Below are positions 1 through 8,290 of a stretch of DNA of 64,000 bases, in pieces. The notes below the pieces were generated by a model that saw nothing but the letters and a program-made list of their open reading frames with translations, ran no database searches and was not told the DNA's origin. The DNA is from Vibrio porteresiae DSM 19223 (GTDB lineage: Bacteria; Pseudomonadota; Gammaproteobacteria; Enterobacterales; Vibrionaceae): NCBI RefSeq assembly GCF_024347055.1, contig NZ_AP024896.1, forward strand, positions 1,550,001 to 1,614,000, in the 5' to 3' direction. The translations under genes were made by a program, and so were the position numbers. Position 1 is the stretch's first letter. The number at the start of each line of letters is the position of its first letter.

Positions 1-289
1 CCAATACTTGGACGTCAGTCACTTGGTTAAAGGTGACCACGTCAGCTGGCAAGCCTTGTAAAATCGAACGCGCTTGAGCAGAAGAGCCAGCATGAGACTG
101 CTTGATTTCTACTGTTTTACCGGTCTTTTCTTGCCAATGTTTTTGGAACACTGGGTTATAACTGGCAAATAGCTCACGAGCAATATCGTAAGACGAGTTA
201 AGCAACGTTTGGTCCGCAGCAAAGGCAGGTGTGATGCTTCCTGCAAGTAACACTGCACTTAAAAGAGATTTGGCAAAATGGCTTTTCAT
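1..289 (-). CDS. Sulfate/thiosulfate ABC transporter periplasmic binding protein, N-terminal part (cut by window edge)
   Basis: Only the first 96 or so residues are in the window; the 3' end runs off the left edge. The start ATG (complement of 287-289) follows a GGAG. Residues 1-24 form a typical Sec signal peptide ending PAFA, cut before ADQTLLNSSYD. The mature start (LLNSSYDIARELF, then QSHAGSSAQARSI and LPADVVTFNQ) is the hallmark of the Sbp/CysP family, which binds sulfate or thiosulfate in the periplasm for the CysTWA permease. The gene is divergent from cysM, which fits a sulfur-assimilation locus. I cannot separate Sbp from CysP on this fragment, so no symbol is given. Confidence 0.88.
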   Translation of the reverse strand, partial: MKSHFAKSLLSAVLLAGSITPAFAADQTLLNSSYDIARELFASYNPVFQKHWQEKTGKTVEIKQSHAGSSAQARSILQGLPADVVTFNQVTDVQVL

Positions 290-533
290 GATGACTCCGT
301 GATCACGGTAAAGTGGTGCGATAACAGGGAGATAGATTATGGTAAATTGGTGTAATAATAAAATGAATCAATATAACCTTTTGGAATATTTTCAGCTTAT
401 TAATTGTATTCACAACTGCCGAAATACTTGAGAAATTGAGCTCTAGGGACAAGATAGGGTGTACTCTGGCTATCGACCGCTTTATCATTGGCTTTCAAAT
501 CCCTCCCCCAATAACGGAATAAAGGAACCCAAC

Positions 534-1415
534 GTGGCACAATTTCCCTCTATCGAATCTTTTGTTGGCAATACGCCACTAGTACGTCTGCAACGATTGA
601 ACACCGAACCAACCAGTACTGTACTCGTTAAACTGGAAGGCAATAACCCTGCAGGCTCAGTAAAAGATCGTCCAGCGCTGAATATGATTCTTCAAGCCGA
701 AGCAAGAGGCGAAATTCAACAAGGTGACACCATCATCGAAGCCACCAGCGGTAACACGGGTATTGCATTGGCGATGGCTGCGGCAATTAAAGGCTACAAG
801 ATGATTCTGATCATGCCGTCGAACTCAACTCAAGAACGTGTTGATTCCATGAAAGCCTATGGGGCCGAGCTTATTCTCGTTGAAGGGATGGAAGTGGCAC
901 GCGACCTTGCTCTGCAAATGCAAGCAGAAGGTAAAGGCAAAGTGCTAGACCAATTTAATAACCCTGATAACCCAGACGCTCATTTCAAAACGACAGGTCC
1001 AGAGATCTGGCAACAAACCGAAGGAACGATCACTCACTTTGTCTCTAGTATGGGCACCACTGGTACTATCATGGGCGTGTCTAAATATTTAAAATCGCAA
1101 AGCGAAGCGGTACAAATTGTTGGTCTACAACCAGCAGAAGGCAGCTCTATCCCTGGTATTCGCCGCTGGCCAGCGGAATACCTACCAGGTATTTTTGATG
1201 CAGCTCGCGTTGACCAAGTGCTTGATGTGGAAGAAGCCGACGCAAAAGAAACTGCCCGTGAACTCGCTCGTATTGAAGGCATTAGTGCTGGTATCAGTTC
1301 AGGTGGTGCGGTCTATGCAGCGCTACAAATTGCTAAACAAAATCCAGGTTCAGTTGTAGTCGCTATCGTTTGTGACCGTGGCGATCGTTACCTTTCATCT
1401 GGTCTCTTTTCTTAA
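534..1415 (+). CDS. cysM: Cysteine synthase B (O-acetylserine sulfhydrylase, CysM type)
   Basis: PLP enzyme that makes cysteine from O-acetylserine and sulfide or thiosulfate (giving S-sulfocysteine). Start chosen at GTG 534 with AAAGGAA 7 bases upstream; the reading frame is open further upstream but codes nothing family-like. From this start it is 293 residues, close to the usual CysM length. Motifs: SFVGNTPLVRLQ near the N-terminus, EGNNPAGSVKDRPALNM with the PLP lysine, EATSGNTGIALA for phosphate/substrate binding, and the C-terminal ISAGISSGGAV. It is divergent from the sulfate-binding protein gene, so the two share a 244-bp promoter region, and it is followed by a clear terminator. Confidence 0.93.
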   Translation: MAQFPSIESFVGNTPLVRLQRLNTEPTSTVLVKLEGNNPAGSVKDRPALNMILQAEARGEIQQGDTIIEATSGNTGIALAMAAAIKGYKMILIMPSNSTQERVDSMKAYGAELILVEGMEVARDLALQMQAEGKGKVLDQFNNPDNPDAHFKTTGPEIWQQTEGTITHFVSSMGTTGTIMGVSKYLKSQSEAVQIVGLQPAEGSSIPGIRRWPAEYLPGIFDAARVDQVLDVEEADAKETARELARIEGISAGISSGGAVYAALQIAKQNPGSVVVAIVCDRGDRYLSSGLFS

Positions 1416-1440
1416 TATTCAGACCGATTAACGCCTACTT

Positions 1441-1468
1441 AAGCCACCTTATTTGAGGTGGCTTTTTT
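1441..1468 (+). terminator. Rho-independent terminator after cysM
   Basis: AAGCCACCT, a six-base loop, then AGGTGGCTT running into six T residues. Perfect 9-bp stem 25 bases after the cysM stop codon. Confidence 0.85.
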
Positions 1469-1613
1469 GTCCCCCAAGCCTGACAGATACTTCAACCTAT
1501 CTTCTTACCCTTCGTTTACTGAACAAAACTTGATAATCACTTAAGCGTTTATGCGTACTATGCTAGTATCTTGCTGGATATCAATTATAAATAAGTGAAT
1601 ATGAAGGGTTATG

Positions 1614-2093
1614 ATGACGTTAAATGAAGTGATAGAACAAGAGAAGCAGTTGCAACTGCCTCTTTTTAATAATGACATTGCTTGGCAATTAGGATTAAAA
1701 ATTAAAGAGTTGGCAGAATCTCGCAATAAAACGGTTGTTATTGAAGTGTACGCATTTGGGCAAACCCTGTTTCAATATTCGATGCAAGGCACCTGTATCG
1801 ATCAGTTGGATTGGATGCGCCGCAAACGTAATGCCGTACTGCGTTACAACAAAAGCAGTTACCAAATCGCCTTGTATAACCAAGCAAAACAGCGTGTTTT
1901 TGAAGAAATGCCGCACATCGATAACCAAGAATACTGCGGCCACGGAGGCTCTTTCCCGATCCGAATTCAAGGCTGTGGCCTTATCGGCACTGTTACCACC
2001 TCCGCATTAAGTGCTGAAGAAGACCACGCTTTAGTGGCCGAGGCCCTCACCGCAATTAAGCATGAGTTGGAACAATCTCTATTTAGCAGATAA
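1614..2093 (+). CDS. UPF0303 / GlcG-HbpS-like (heme-degrading-domain) protein
   Basis: A 159-residue soluble protein of the UPF0303 family, related to the GlcG/HbpS fold (DUF336). Members are often annotated as heme-degrading domain proteins, but their biochemical role is not settled. Visible family features are FNNDIAWQLGLKIKELA near the N-terminus, WMRRKRNAVLRYNKSSY in the middle, and the conserved C-terminal HGGSFPIRIQGCGLIGTVT with SALSAEEDHALV. Two ATGs lie in tandem at 1611 and 1614; the GAAGGG at 1603-1608 is better spaced for the second. It stands alone, with a hairpin 25 bases after the stop. There is no signal peptide, so it is cytoplasmic. Confidence 0.78.
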   Translation: MTLNEVIEQEKQLQLPLFNNDIAWQLGLKIKELAESRNKTVVIEVYAFGQTLFQYSMQGTCIDQLDWMRRKRNAVLRYNKSSYQIALYNQAKQRVFEEMPHIDNQEYCGHGGSFPIRIQGCGLIGTVTTSALSAEEDHALVAEALTAIKHELEQSLFSR

Positions 2094-2117
2094 CTTGGAT
2101 TCTCTCAGTATCATTCG

Positions 2118-2138
2118 CCCTCCTTACCCAAAGGAGGG
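2118..2138. terminator. Strong GC hairpin after the UPF0303 gene
   Basis: CCCTCCTT-ACCCA-AAGGAGGG, a perfect 8-bp stem 25 bases past the stop at 2093. It lacks a T-run, so it is either a weak or factor-assisted terminator or a transcript-stabilising hairpin. The rest of 2139-2419 holds the phoX leader; I saw no convincing Pho box there. Confidence 0.45.
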
Positions 2139-2419
2139 AATACATATCCATGTTTGGCATTTAAATCAATGGCTTATCAAAGCGAATTAGGCGTACTGCA
2201 ACTCTAATATCAATGAGATCTCAGTTCGTTGTATCCCCAGTTGATTTCCACGTTGAGCCATCGAATGTGACCAAAGCTTAACAACGATGCAAGATAACCG
2301 TCATAAACGGTTGCTACAGTCCTGCATGACTTTGGATTAGCGCAAAGAAATACAACTAAATCATATCAATGCGCCAATCTTTCCCAACTTATCGAGTTGA
2401 TTTTTCAAGGAAGTGCTCA

Positions 2420-4339
2420 ATGTCTCAACCATCACAAGTGACTGATAATACACGACGTCGTATGTTGCAATTTTTGGCTGGCGCACCACTATTGCCTCTT
2501 GCCAGTGGCATGATTGGCAGCAGCGTTAGTTCATTGGCTTTTGCCTCCGACAGCAACGCCTCGCTAAAGAGCGTACGTTTTATTTCTATGGATGCCCCAA
2601 CACTGGCGAACCCAGCGGCGATGGCAAAGACAACCATCGACTCTGCAATGCAGTTAACCTTTAGTGATGGTTCAACGCGCGAAGTAAAATTGGCATACCA
2701 ACCGTTTTTTATCACTGGCGATCGCGTGCCAGATGGCAAAGGAAATACCGTCGTTGCGGGTGGCTACTACGATATCCACAACAAGCCGATTCTTGACCCA
2801 ACCGCCAACAATCGTCAATTTTTCTCCGACTGCCCAGATGGTTCAAGCCTATTAACCATTCCTAACGCTCAAGTAGATGGCGTGTATGGCAATCCAGTTT
2901 TTGCCGTGGTGCAGTTTGAATACACCACGCAAAACGGCGCGAAAGAGGACATGTATGGTCAATTGCCATCTCCTATCGCAGTGCTGACGTTAGACCAAAA
3001 CCCAATGACGGGCGAATTGAAGCTGGTGAAATACAGCAATGTTGACACTTCATCGGTGGGCGGTTTATGGATTACGTGTGGCGCAAGCCTCTCTCCTTGG
3101 GGTACACACCTTTCCAGTGAAGAGTATGAGCCTGACGCATCTGATCTTAACAACGCTGAATTTAAAGGCTTTAGCCGTCATCTTTTTGGTGATGAAAACC
3201 ACGCGAATCCTTATAACTACGGTCATTTACCAGAAGTGACTGTACAACCAGACGGCACAGGCCGTATTGCCAAGCATTACTGCCTTGGTCGTATTTCTCA
3301 CGAGTTAGTCCAAGTCATGCCTGATGAACGTACGGTACTAATGGGTGATGATGCGACCAATGGCGGCCTTTTTATGTTCATTGCAGATAAAAAGCGCAAT
3401 TTATCAGCAGGTACTCTGTATGTCGCTAAATGGAAGCAGACTGAAAGCAAGGGCCCAGGTGCAGGCGATATCCATTGGATGAAACTGGGTCACGCAACCA
3501 GTCAAGAGATCAAGAAACTGATTGATGGTGGTATTAAAGCCGCCGATATCATGGATATTCGTACTAAGAACCCGAATGACAACAGCTTTACGCACATTCG
3601 CTACTCAGGCAAAGATAACTGGGTCAAACTCAAACCTGGAATGGAAAAGGCGGCAACGTTCCTTGAAACGCACCGTTATGCTGCGCTGAAAGGTGCTTCA
3701 CTTGGCTTTACTAAAATGGAAGGCACCACAGTGAACATTGCCGATAAGAAAGCCTACTCTGCTATGTCTTACATCTACAAAAGTATGACCGATGGTACTA
3801 CCGATATTCATGTTGAAGGCCCTAAAGCTGGCGCAGTGTATGAACATACACTGAAAGGCAATCAACGCGATTTGGATGGGCACGCGATCGACAGTGAATG
3901 GGTTTCCACACATATGCATGTGCCTTATAACCTAGTAGGTGAAGACTTAGCAAAAGCAGATGCACTTGGCAATACCGCGAATGCAAACCGTATCGCAAAC
4001 CCAGATAACATTAAGTTCTCTGAAAAATTGCGTACACTCTTTATCGGTGAAGACAGTGGCAACCATGTCAACAACTTCTTGTGGGCATACCATGTCGATA
4101 CTGGCGAATTGTCGCGCATCATCTCTTGTGCCGCAGGTGCTGAATCGACAGGGCTTCACGCAGTTGATGAAATCAACGGTTGGACCTACATCATGAGTAA
4201 CGCTCAGCACCCAGGTGATTGGGAAAGCCCACTACATGACAAAGTGAAAGACATTCTCGACCCGTACATCAAGGCCAATTACAAAGGGGGTTATGGTTCG
4301 GCGGTCGGCTACATCACAGGTATGCCAAAACTGAGCTAG
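2420..4339 (+). CDS. phoX: PhoX-family alkaline phosphatase (DUF839), Tat-exported
   Basis: Monomeric Ca/Fe-dependent periplasmic phosphatase family that releases phosphate from phosphoesters. Start chosen at ATG 2420 with AAGGA at 2408-2412. Residues 1-45 are a twin-arginine signal: TRRRMLQFLAG followed by a hydrophobic stretch ending SLAFA. The 639-residue length is near the PhoX norm. Family motifs include CGASLSPWGTHLSSEEYEP, the ISHELVQVMPDERTVLMGDD stretch, and THMHVPYNLVGEDLAKADALGN; the mixture of Glu/Asp/Cys clusters is what PhoX uses for its iron-calcium centre. Single-gene unit with its own terminator. Tat export implies that cofactor loading happens in the cytoplasm. Pho regulation is expected from the family but is not evident in the leader. 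Confidence 0.88.
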   Translation: MSQPSQVTDNTRRRMLQFLAGAPLLPLASGMIGSSVSSLAFASDSNASLKSVRFISMDAPTLANPAAMAKTTIDSAMQLTFSDGSTREVKLAYQPFFITGDRVPDGKGNTVVAGGYYDIHNKPILDPTANNRQFFSDCPDGSSLLTIPNAQVDGVYGNPVFAVVQFEYTTQNGAKEDMYGQLPSPIAVLTLDQNPMTGELKLVKYSNVDTSSVGGLWITCGASLSPWGTHLSSEEYEPDASDLNNAEFKGFSRHLFGDENHANPYNYGHLPEVTVQPDGTGRIAKHYCLGRISHELVQVMPDERTVLMGDDATNGGLFMFIADKKRNLSAGTLYVAKWKQTESKGPGAGDIHWMKLGHATSQEIKKLIDGGIKAADIMDIRTKNPNDNSFTHIRYSGKDNWVKLKPGMEKAATFLETHRYAALKGASLGFTKMEGTTVNIADKKAYSAMSYIYKSMTDGTTDIHVEGPKAGAVYEHTLKGNQRDLDGHAIDSEWVSTHMHVPYNLVGEDLAKADALGNTANANRIANPDNIKFSEKLRTLFIGEDSGNHVNNFLWAYHVDTGELSRIISCAAGAESTGLHAVDEINGWTYIMSNAQHPGDWESPLHDKVKDILDPYIKANYKGGYGSAVGYITGMPKLS

Positions 4340-4382
4340 TTTCAGCTGTTAAAGCTAAATTCATCTGTTATAAAAATGCACT

Positions 4383-4416
4383 GGCAGCCGTTACTACTCG
4401 GCTGCCTTTTGTTTTT
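4383..4416 (+). terminator. Rho-independent terminator after phoX
   Basis: GGCAGCCG-TTACTACT-CGGCTGCC followed by TTTTGTTTTT. It lies between phoX and the convergent minus-strand unit. Confidence 0.88.
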
Positions 4417-4432
4417 AAGGCCGCTTAGTGAA

Positions 4433-4954
4433 TTAGTCATCTAGCTCAATCGTCACTTCCATCGACTTGCCTGACGTAAACCGTTTCAAGCCCGCATCGA
4501 TTTTTCCCAAATGAATCAAACCATTCGCATGACCAAAATCGCGATAAAAGATCACCAGATTGCCCCACGGCGCGTAGTAGGCGATATCACCGGCGCGAGC
4601 TGATGTACCTGAAGGAGCACCTTCACGAGTGAGCTTTTCTGGCAGATAGGCGATTTTTTCGGTACTTGCGTAATCTTCCAATTCGAATGACAAAGGTAAT
4701 TGACGCACGAAAGCACGAGTAGAAGGCGTGTCATCGAGCGTTGCGTGAATAGTTTGATCGTCAAAAACAAAACGAATTTTCATCGTAGAACTCTCTAAAT
4801 CTAAGTGATGGTCCATCGCATTAATCGGTAGCGACACACCAGATATGGAAAAAGCAAACGCCAGTGACAATAGGGAACCCGACGTTCGTCGCCACCATTT
4901 TTTTGCCGTACTCAGCCGGTAAACTTGGCGATCATCGCGACTAAATTTGTTCAC
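4433..4954 (-). CDS. Cyclophilin-like-fold protein, probably exported
   Basis: A 173-residue protein whose last 115 residues match the short bacterial cyclophilin-like family: MKIRFVFDDQTIHATL, then LPLSFELEDYASTEKIAYLP, GDIAYYAPWGNLVIFYRDFG and LIHLGKID. Most members are cytosolic and start at that MKIRF methionine. Here an open frame adds 57 residues with a basic stretch and a hydrophobic segment ending LPINA, which looks like a signal peptide. The long start overlaps the last 14 bases of the malY-like gene, suggesting coupled translation. An alternative start at 4783 (ATG with AGAGAG upstream) would give the cytosolic form. Function is unknown; prolyl-isomerase activity should not be assumed. 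Last gene of a three-gene unit. Confidence 0.72.
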   Translation of the reverse strand: MNKFSRDDRQVYRLSTAKKWWRRTSGSLLSLAFAFSISGVSLPINAMDHHLDLESSTMKIRFVFDDQTIHATLDDTPSTRAFVRQLPLSFELEDYASTEKIAYLPEKLTREGAPSGTSARAGDIAYYAPWGNLVIFYRDFGHANGLIHLGKIDAGLKRFTSGKSMEVTIELDD

Positions 4955-6128
4955 AGGCCATGACTCCCATTTTTAGTCTCTGTAATCCCTCGGCTAAGAC
5001 GCTACGCGGACAAGCCATATTCAACCGCAGGAACCCCTCGCCAGCGTCACCAAATAAGGTTCCAGGGCTTAATATGAGCAGGGCATGTTGCGCGAGAAGG
5101 TCAACCAATTTTTCGGCGGGCAGTCCCAACTCACGACAATCAATCCACGCTAGATAGGTCGCCTCTTGTTTGGTTAGCTTGAGCGTTGGAATTTCCCGCT
5201 GAATAAACTCAGCAACAAATTGATAGTTACCATAAAGATAGCAAAGCAGCGCATCGAACCAGCGTTCACTATCTCGATAAGCGGCGATCAACGCCTCAAT
5301 ACCAAACGGGTTCACATCGCACACTTCATGAATATTCAGTGCCTTATCAATACGTAAGCGTAACTCTGGATTTGGCACAATGATGTTAGCGATTTGCAAT
5401 CCGGCAATATTGAATGATTTACTTGGCGCATGACAGGTCACTGTATTGCTGAGAAATTCTGGGCCTAAATCAGCAAAAGGCTGATGCTTATGCCCAGGAA
5501 ACACCAAATCGCAGTGAATCTCATCGCTGATCACTTTCACGCCATGAGCAAAACAGATTTCGCCAATACGTAGCAGTTCTGCTTTTGTCCAAACCCGACC
5601 CACTGGGTTATGTGGGTTACACAATAACAATACGGTGTTGTTTGGATCTTGCGCTTTTTGCTCCAGATCTTCGAAATCGATTTCGTAGTAACCTTCACGG
5701 TTAATCAACGTATTTTCAATTACTTGGCACCCCATATTCCGAATGGAGCTAAAAAAGCAGTTGTATACTGGCGTTTGCACAATCACGCCATTACCTGACA
5801 TGCTCAACGCTTTGATCGCTGCCGAAACCGCAGGCACAACGCCTGAGGTATACAGTACCCAATCGCGCTCAATCGCAAAATCATAGCGACGAGCAAACCA
5901 ACTCAACAACTCTTGGTAGTACACGTCTGGAACTTTGGCGTAACCGAAAATGCCATGCTGAACACGTCGCATTAATGCCTCAACAATCGCGGGAGAAGTA
6001 GCAAAATCCATATCAGCGACCCACATCGGCAAAGCATTCTCCTGCTCAACAGAATCCCATTTATAACTTCCGCTACCCTTGCGTTCTATGACTTGGTCAA
6101 AATAAGCCACTTGGTCAAAATCGGTCAT
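4941..6128 (-). CDS. MalY/PatB-family PLP-dependent C-S (cystathionine beta) lyase
   Basis: Fold-type-I PLP enzyme of 395 residues. Residues 30-42 (NALPMWVADMDFA) are the family signature of MalY/PatB, enzymes that cleave cystathionine and other cysteine S-conjugates to thiol, pyruvate and ammonia; E. coli MalY also represses maltose genes. Other landmarks: CNPHNPVGRVW (170-180), SDEIHCDL (PLP-contacting Asp202), and APSKSFNIAG with the Schiff-base Lys237. The Arg in FLRLNMACPRS near the C-terminus binds the substrate carboxylate. Five bases separate it from the upstream DUF3737 gene, so it is co-transcribed with it. It could serve sulfur-compound breakdown, in keeping with the nearby cysteine genes, but the substrate is not visible. 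Confidence 0.86.
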   Translation of the reverse strand: MTDFDQVAYFDQVIERKGSGSYKWDSVEQENALPMWVADMDFATSPAIVEALMRRVQHGIFGYAKVPDVYYQELLSWFARRYDFAIERDWVLYTSGVVPAVSAAIKALSMSGNGVIVQTPVYNCFFSSIRNMGCQVIENTLINREGYYEIDFEDLEQKAQDPNNTVLLLCNPHNPVGRVWTKAELLRIGEICFAHGVKVISDEIHCDLVFPGHKHQPFADLGPEFLSNTVTCHAPSKSFNIAGLQIANIIVPNPELRLRIDKALNIHEVCDVNPFGIEALIAAYRDSERWFDALLCYLYGNYQFVAEFIQREIPTLKLTKQEATYLAWIDCRELGLPAEKLVDLLAQHALLILSPGTLFGDAGEGFLRLNMACPRSVLAEGLQRLKMGVMACEQI

Positions 6129-6133
6129 CCCAT

Positions 6134-7000
6134 TTACTCCACAACATCAATCACGCAGGCACCGGGATTAATGCAGTGCTTATCAATGATGATCTCCCCG
6201 ACAGAAAGTGCTCGGATATAGCCACCTTTGGGATTTTTAATGCTCATCACATGGGACTGGATATCCGCTTCTACGGTGGAATATTCAAACCCAAGTTCAG
6301 TATCTTCACCCATGATGCAGTTCTCCAAAATGAGATTCTCTGCATAACAGAAAGGTTGTTCACCGCGAATAGTGCAATTCACCAACCGAAGATTTTTTGA
6401 GTGCCAACCAAGGTATTCACCTTCAATAACACTGTCGTAAACCGTCACGTTTTCCGACTCCCAAAAGGCATCTTTTGAGTCAAGATGAGAGTTACGAATC
6501 ACGACATTTTTGGCTTCTTGGAATGAGTAGTTACCTTGTAGGTTCATATCGTTGATGTCGATATGTTCGCCATGCATAAAGACGTAATCAGCCCCTTTCA
6601 GTTGCACCGTGTTCAAGGTCACGTGGTCACACCACCACAGGGTTTCGCCAGCAGAAGAGAAGACGGTATTTTCCACCGTAAGATGCGACACCTTACGAAA
6701 CATTTTCGGCGCTTCAACTTTGCAATGACGCATCACCATATTTTGGGTGTACCAAATCGCCGCACGGCCATAAACGGTAAACACACTGTTCTCAAGTACG
6801 ACATCATCGCTATGCCAAAATGGATACTTACCCATAAACTCACACTCTTTGGCGATCATGTGTTTGGAATGCTTGAGCGCAGACTCCCCTGGATAAAAAC
6901 GAACTTTTTCCAACGTGGTGTTTTCACACGCAAATAATGGGCGCTCACCTTCAAAAAAGGTCTCTTTTATTAATTGTTTTTCCAACGTCGTAGCGGTCAT
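6134..7000 (-). CDS. DUF3737 family protein (right-handed beta-helix type)
   Basis: The 288 residues from ATG at 7000 show the DUF3737 pattern: KETFFEGERPLFACENTTLE, FYPGESALKHSKHMIAKE, GKYPFWHSDDVVLENS and repeated short strand-turn units with W/F, N and E at regular intervals through to the C-terminus. This regular repeat suggests a right-handed parallel beta-helix. AGAGG precedes the chosen start by about 11 bases; an upstream ATG at 7063 would add 21 residues unlike the family. No signal peptide, so cytoplasmic. Function is unknown. First gene of a unit with the MalY/PatB lyase (5-base gap) and the cyclophilin-fold gene. Confidence 0.82.
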   Translation of the reverse strand: MTATTLEKQLIKETFFEGERPLFACENTTLEKVRFYPGESALKHSKHMIAKECEFMGKYPFWHSDDVVLENSVFTVYGRAAIWYTQNMVMRHCKVEAPKMFRKVSHLTVENTVFSSAGETLWWCDHVTLNTVQLKGADYVFMHGEHIDINDMNLQGNYSFQEAKNVVIRNSHLDSKDAFWESENVTVYDSVIEGEYLGWHSKNLRLVNCTIRGEQPFCYAENLILENCIMGEDTELGFEYSTVEADIQSHVMSIKNPKGGYIRALSVGEIIIDKHCINPGACVIDVVE

Positions 7001-7136
7001 TGGGAAAGTGTCCTCTTGAGTTGTTATTGCCCATAACGAGCTAAAGCACTGAAAAGTTCTCAATGCTTATGATGAATGTGCTGTGCTAGCAAACAGGATC
7101 GCCCTAGGGCGCAAATTGAAACGAACAGAGTGAAAG

Positions 7137-7157
7137 CGCTGCGTATTGCACGCAGCG
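7137..7157. terminator. Hairpin downstream of the CMD-like gene
   Basis: CGCTGCG-TATTGCA-CGCAGCG, a perfect 7-bp GC-rich stem just past the stop codon (7167, minus strand). On the minus strand the tail is only CTTT, so it would be a modest terminator; the T-run is better on the plus strand (GTTTTT). Confidence 0.5.
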
Positions 7158-7166
7158 TTTTTAAGA

Positions 7167-7886
7167 TCAGCGACGAGCTGCGAGAACTTGGTCAAACACT
7201 TGCGCAGCATCGGTTGCAGTCTGCTCATCAATGGTTTGACGCAACACTTCGATGAAAGCACGAATTTGAGGTTCAGTTAACCCATTGTGCATACTGATGG
7301 CGTAGTGTGAGCCTAGCTGACTGCCTGCTCCTTTCAGGTTTGCAAGAGCGGCAATGGTCGCAAGTTCGCGGTCTTGCCAGCTAAGTACATCACGAGCAAA
7401 AATATCGCCAAATAAATGGGCTTTAAGGTATTGGTCAATCGCTGGAGCGAAGTCAAATAGTGGGCCTTTGACTTCCACACCAATCAATTGTGTTTGGTTA
7501 GCCGTACCGTCTTGTAAGCTGTCGTAATCGGCGGGTAGAGCAGATGCTTCTTTACCGATTTCGTCTTTAATGCCTTTTTCTTTACGTTCTTGTAGTACGC
7601 CCATGAAAGCGCCTAGACCGTTAAGGCTGCGCGGAAAACCAGTGTAAGCGTACATTTGAACCAAAATCTCTTTGATTTCATTAACGGTTAACCCCGCATC
7701 CAGTCCTTTATTTAAGCTGACTTTGAGTCCATCAATGTCGCCGCTGGCTGTCTGGGCAGCGATTGGAATGATGGCGATTTGTCTTTTATTTAAGGCTGAT
7801 TCTGACATGGCATATGTCTCCGTTAGTCCGATGAGCATGAGTAATACGACAGTGAGGGTCCTTCTTACCAACATGAATGATTTCAT
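7167..7886 (-). CDS. Carboxymuconolactone decarboxylase (CMD)-family protein with signal peptide
   Basis: A 239-residue protein with two AhpD/CMD-type segments: KVSLNKGLDAGLTVNEIKEI with VQMYAYTGFPRSLNGLGAF (about 54-95), and LSWQDRELATIAALANLKG with LGSHYAISMHNGLTEPQI (about 168-213). The usual CxxC redox pair of AhpD is absent; the second repeat has GSH at the equivalent place. A signal peptide (VVLLMLIGLTETYA, cut near residue 26) is supported by an AAGGAG six bases before this start, so the protein is probably periplasmic, which is unusual for the family. It is divergent from the AraC regulator at 8291, its likely controller. Substrate unknown. Confidence 0.83.
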   Translation of the reverse strand: MKSFMLVRRTLTVVLLMLIGLTETYAMSESALNKRQIAIIPIAAQTASGDIDGLKVSLNKGLDAGLTVNEIKEILVQMYAYTGFPRSLNGLGAFMGVLQERKEKGIKDEIGKEASALPADYDSLQDGTANQTQLIGVEVKGPLFDFAPAIDQYLKAHLFGDIFARDVLSWQDRELATIAALANLKGAGSQLGSHYAISMHNGLTEPQIRAFIEVLRQTIDEQTATDAAQVFDQVLAARR

Positions 7887-8290
7887 TAGAATCTCCTTTT
7901 AAACGACGGTAACTGCCTAAAATGCTCGCCAAACCGACAACAAAGCGCGTCAGTTTTGGGTGAGCAACACAATAGGCATTACTCTAGCCGTTTAAAAAGC
8001 GATAACGGTAGCCTGATTGGCTCGATTCATTGCCTAAAAATCCAATTCACTCTCACTGTGATTGCTCATTATCCCGTAGTTCGCTAGGATTAATTAGTGA
8101 TAAAAACTCATTGATTTAAGTGAAATAGCTCATCAATCCAGCAACAAACTCAATGATTTCGAGGTGTTATCTATGACAAATTCTAATAATTTGCTTAAGT
8201 CACACTTACTTACAAATTGCCTAATATTCCTTTATTGCTAAACAATGATAGGATCAAGGCTTCGTCAGCCTACTGATATACGGTGGAATC
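7887..8290. other. Divergent promoter region between CMD-like gene and AraC regulator
   Basis: A 404-bp non-coding, AT-rich stretch. It must hold both promoters, but I could not pick an unambiguous operator or core promoter. Confidence 0.5.

Noticed and set aside
2294..2330. Possible Pho box before phoX (CCGTCATAAACGG)
   Set aside because: One half-site resembles CTGTCAT but no second copy lies 11 bases on, so it was not annotated.
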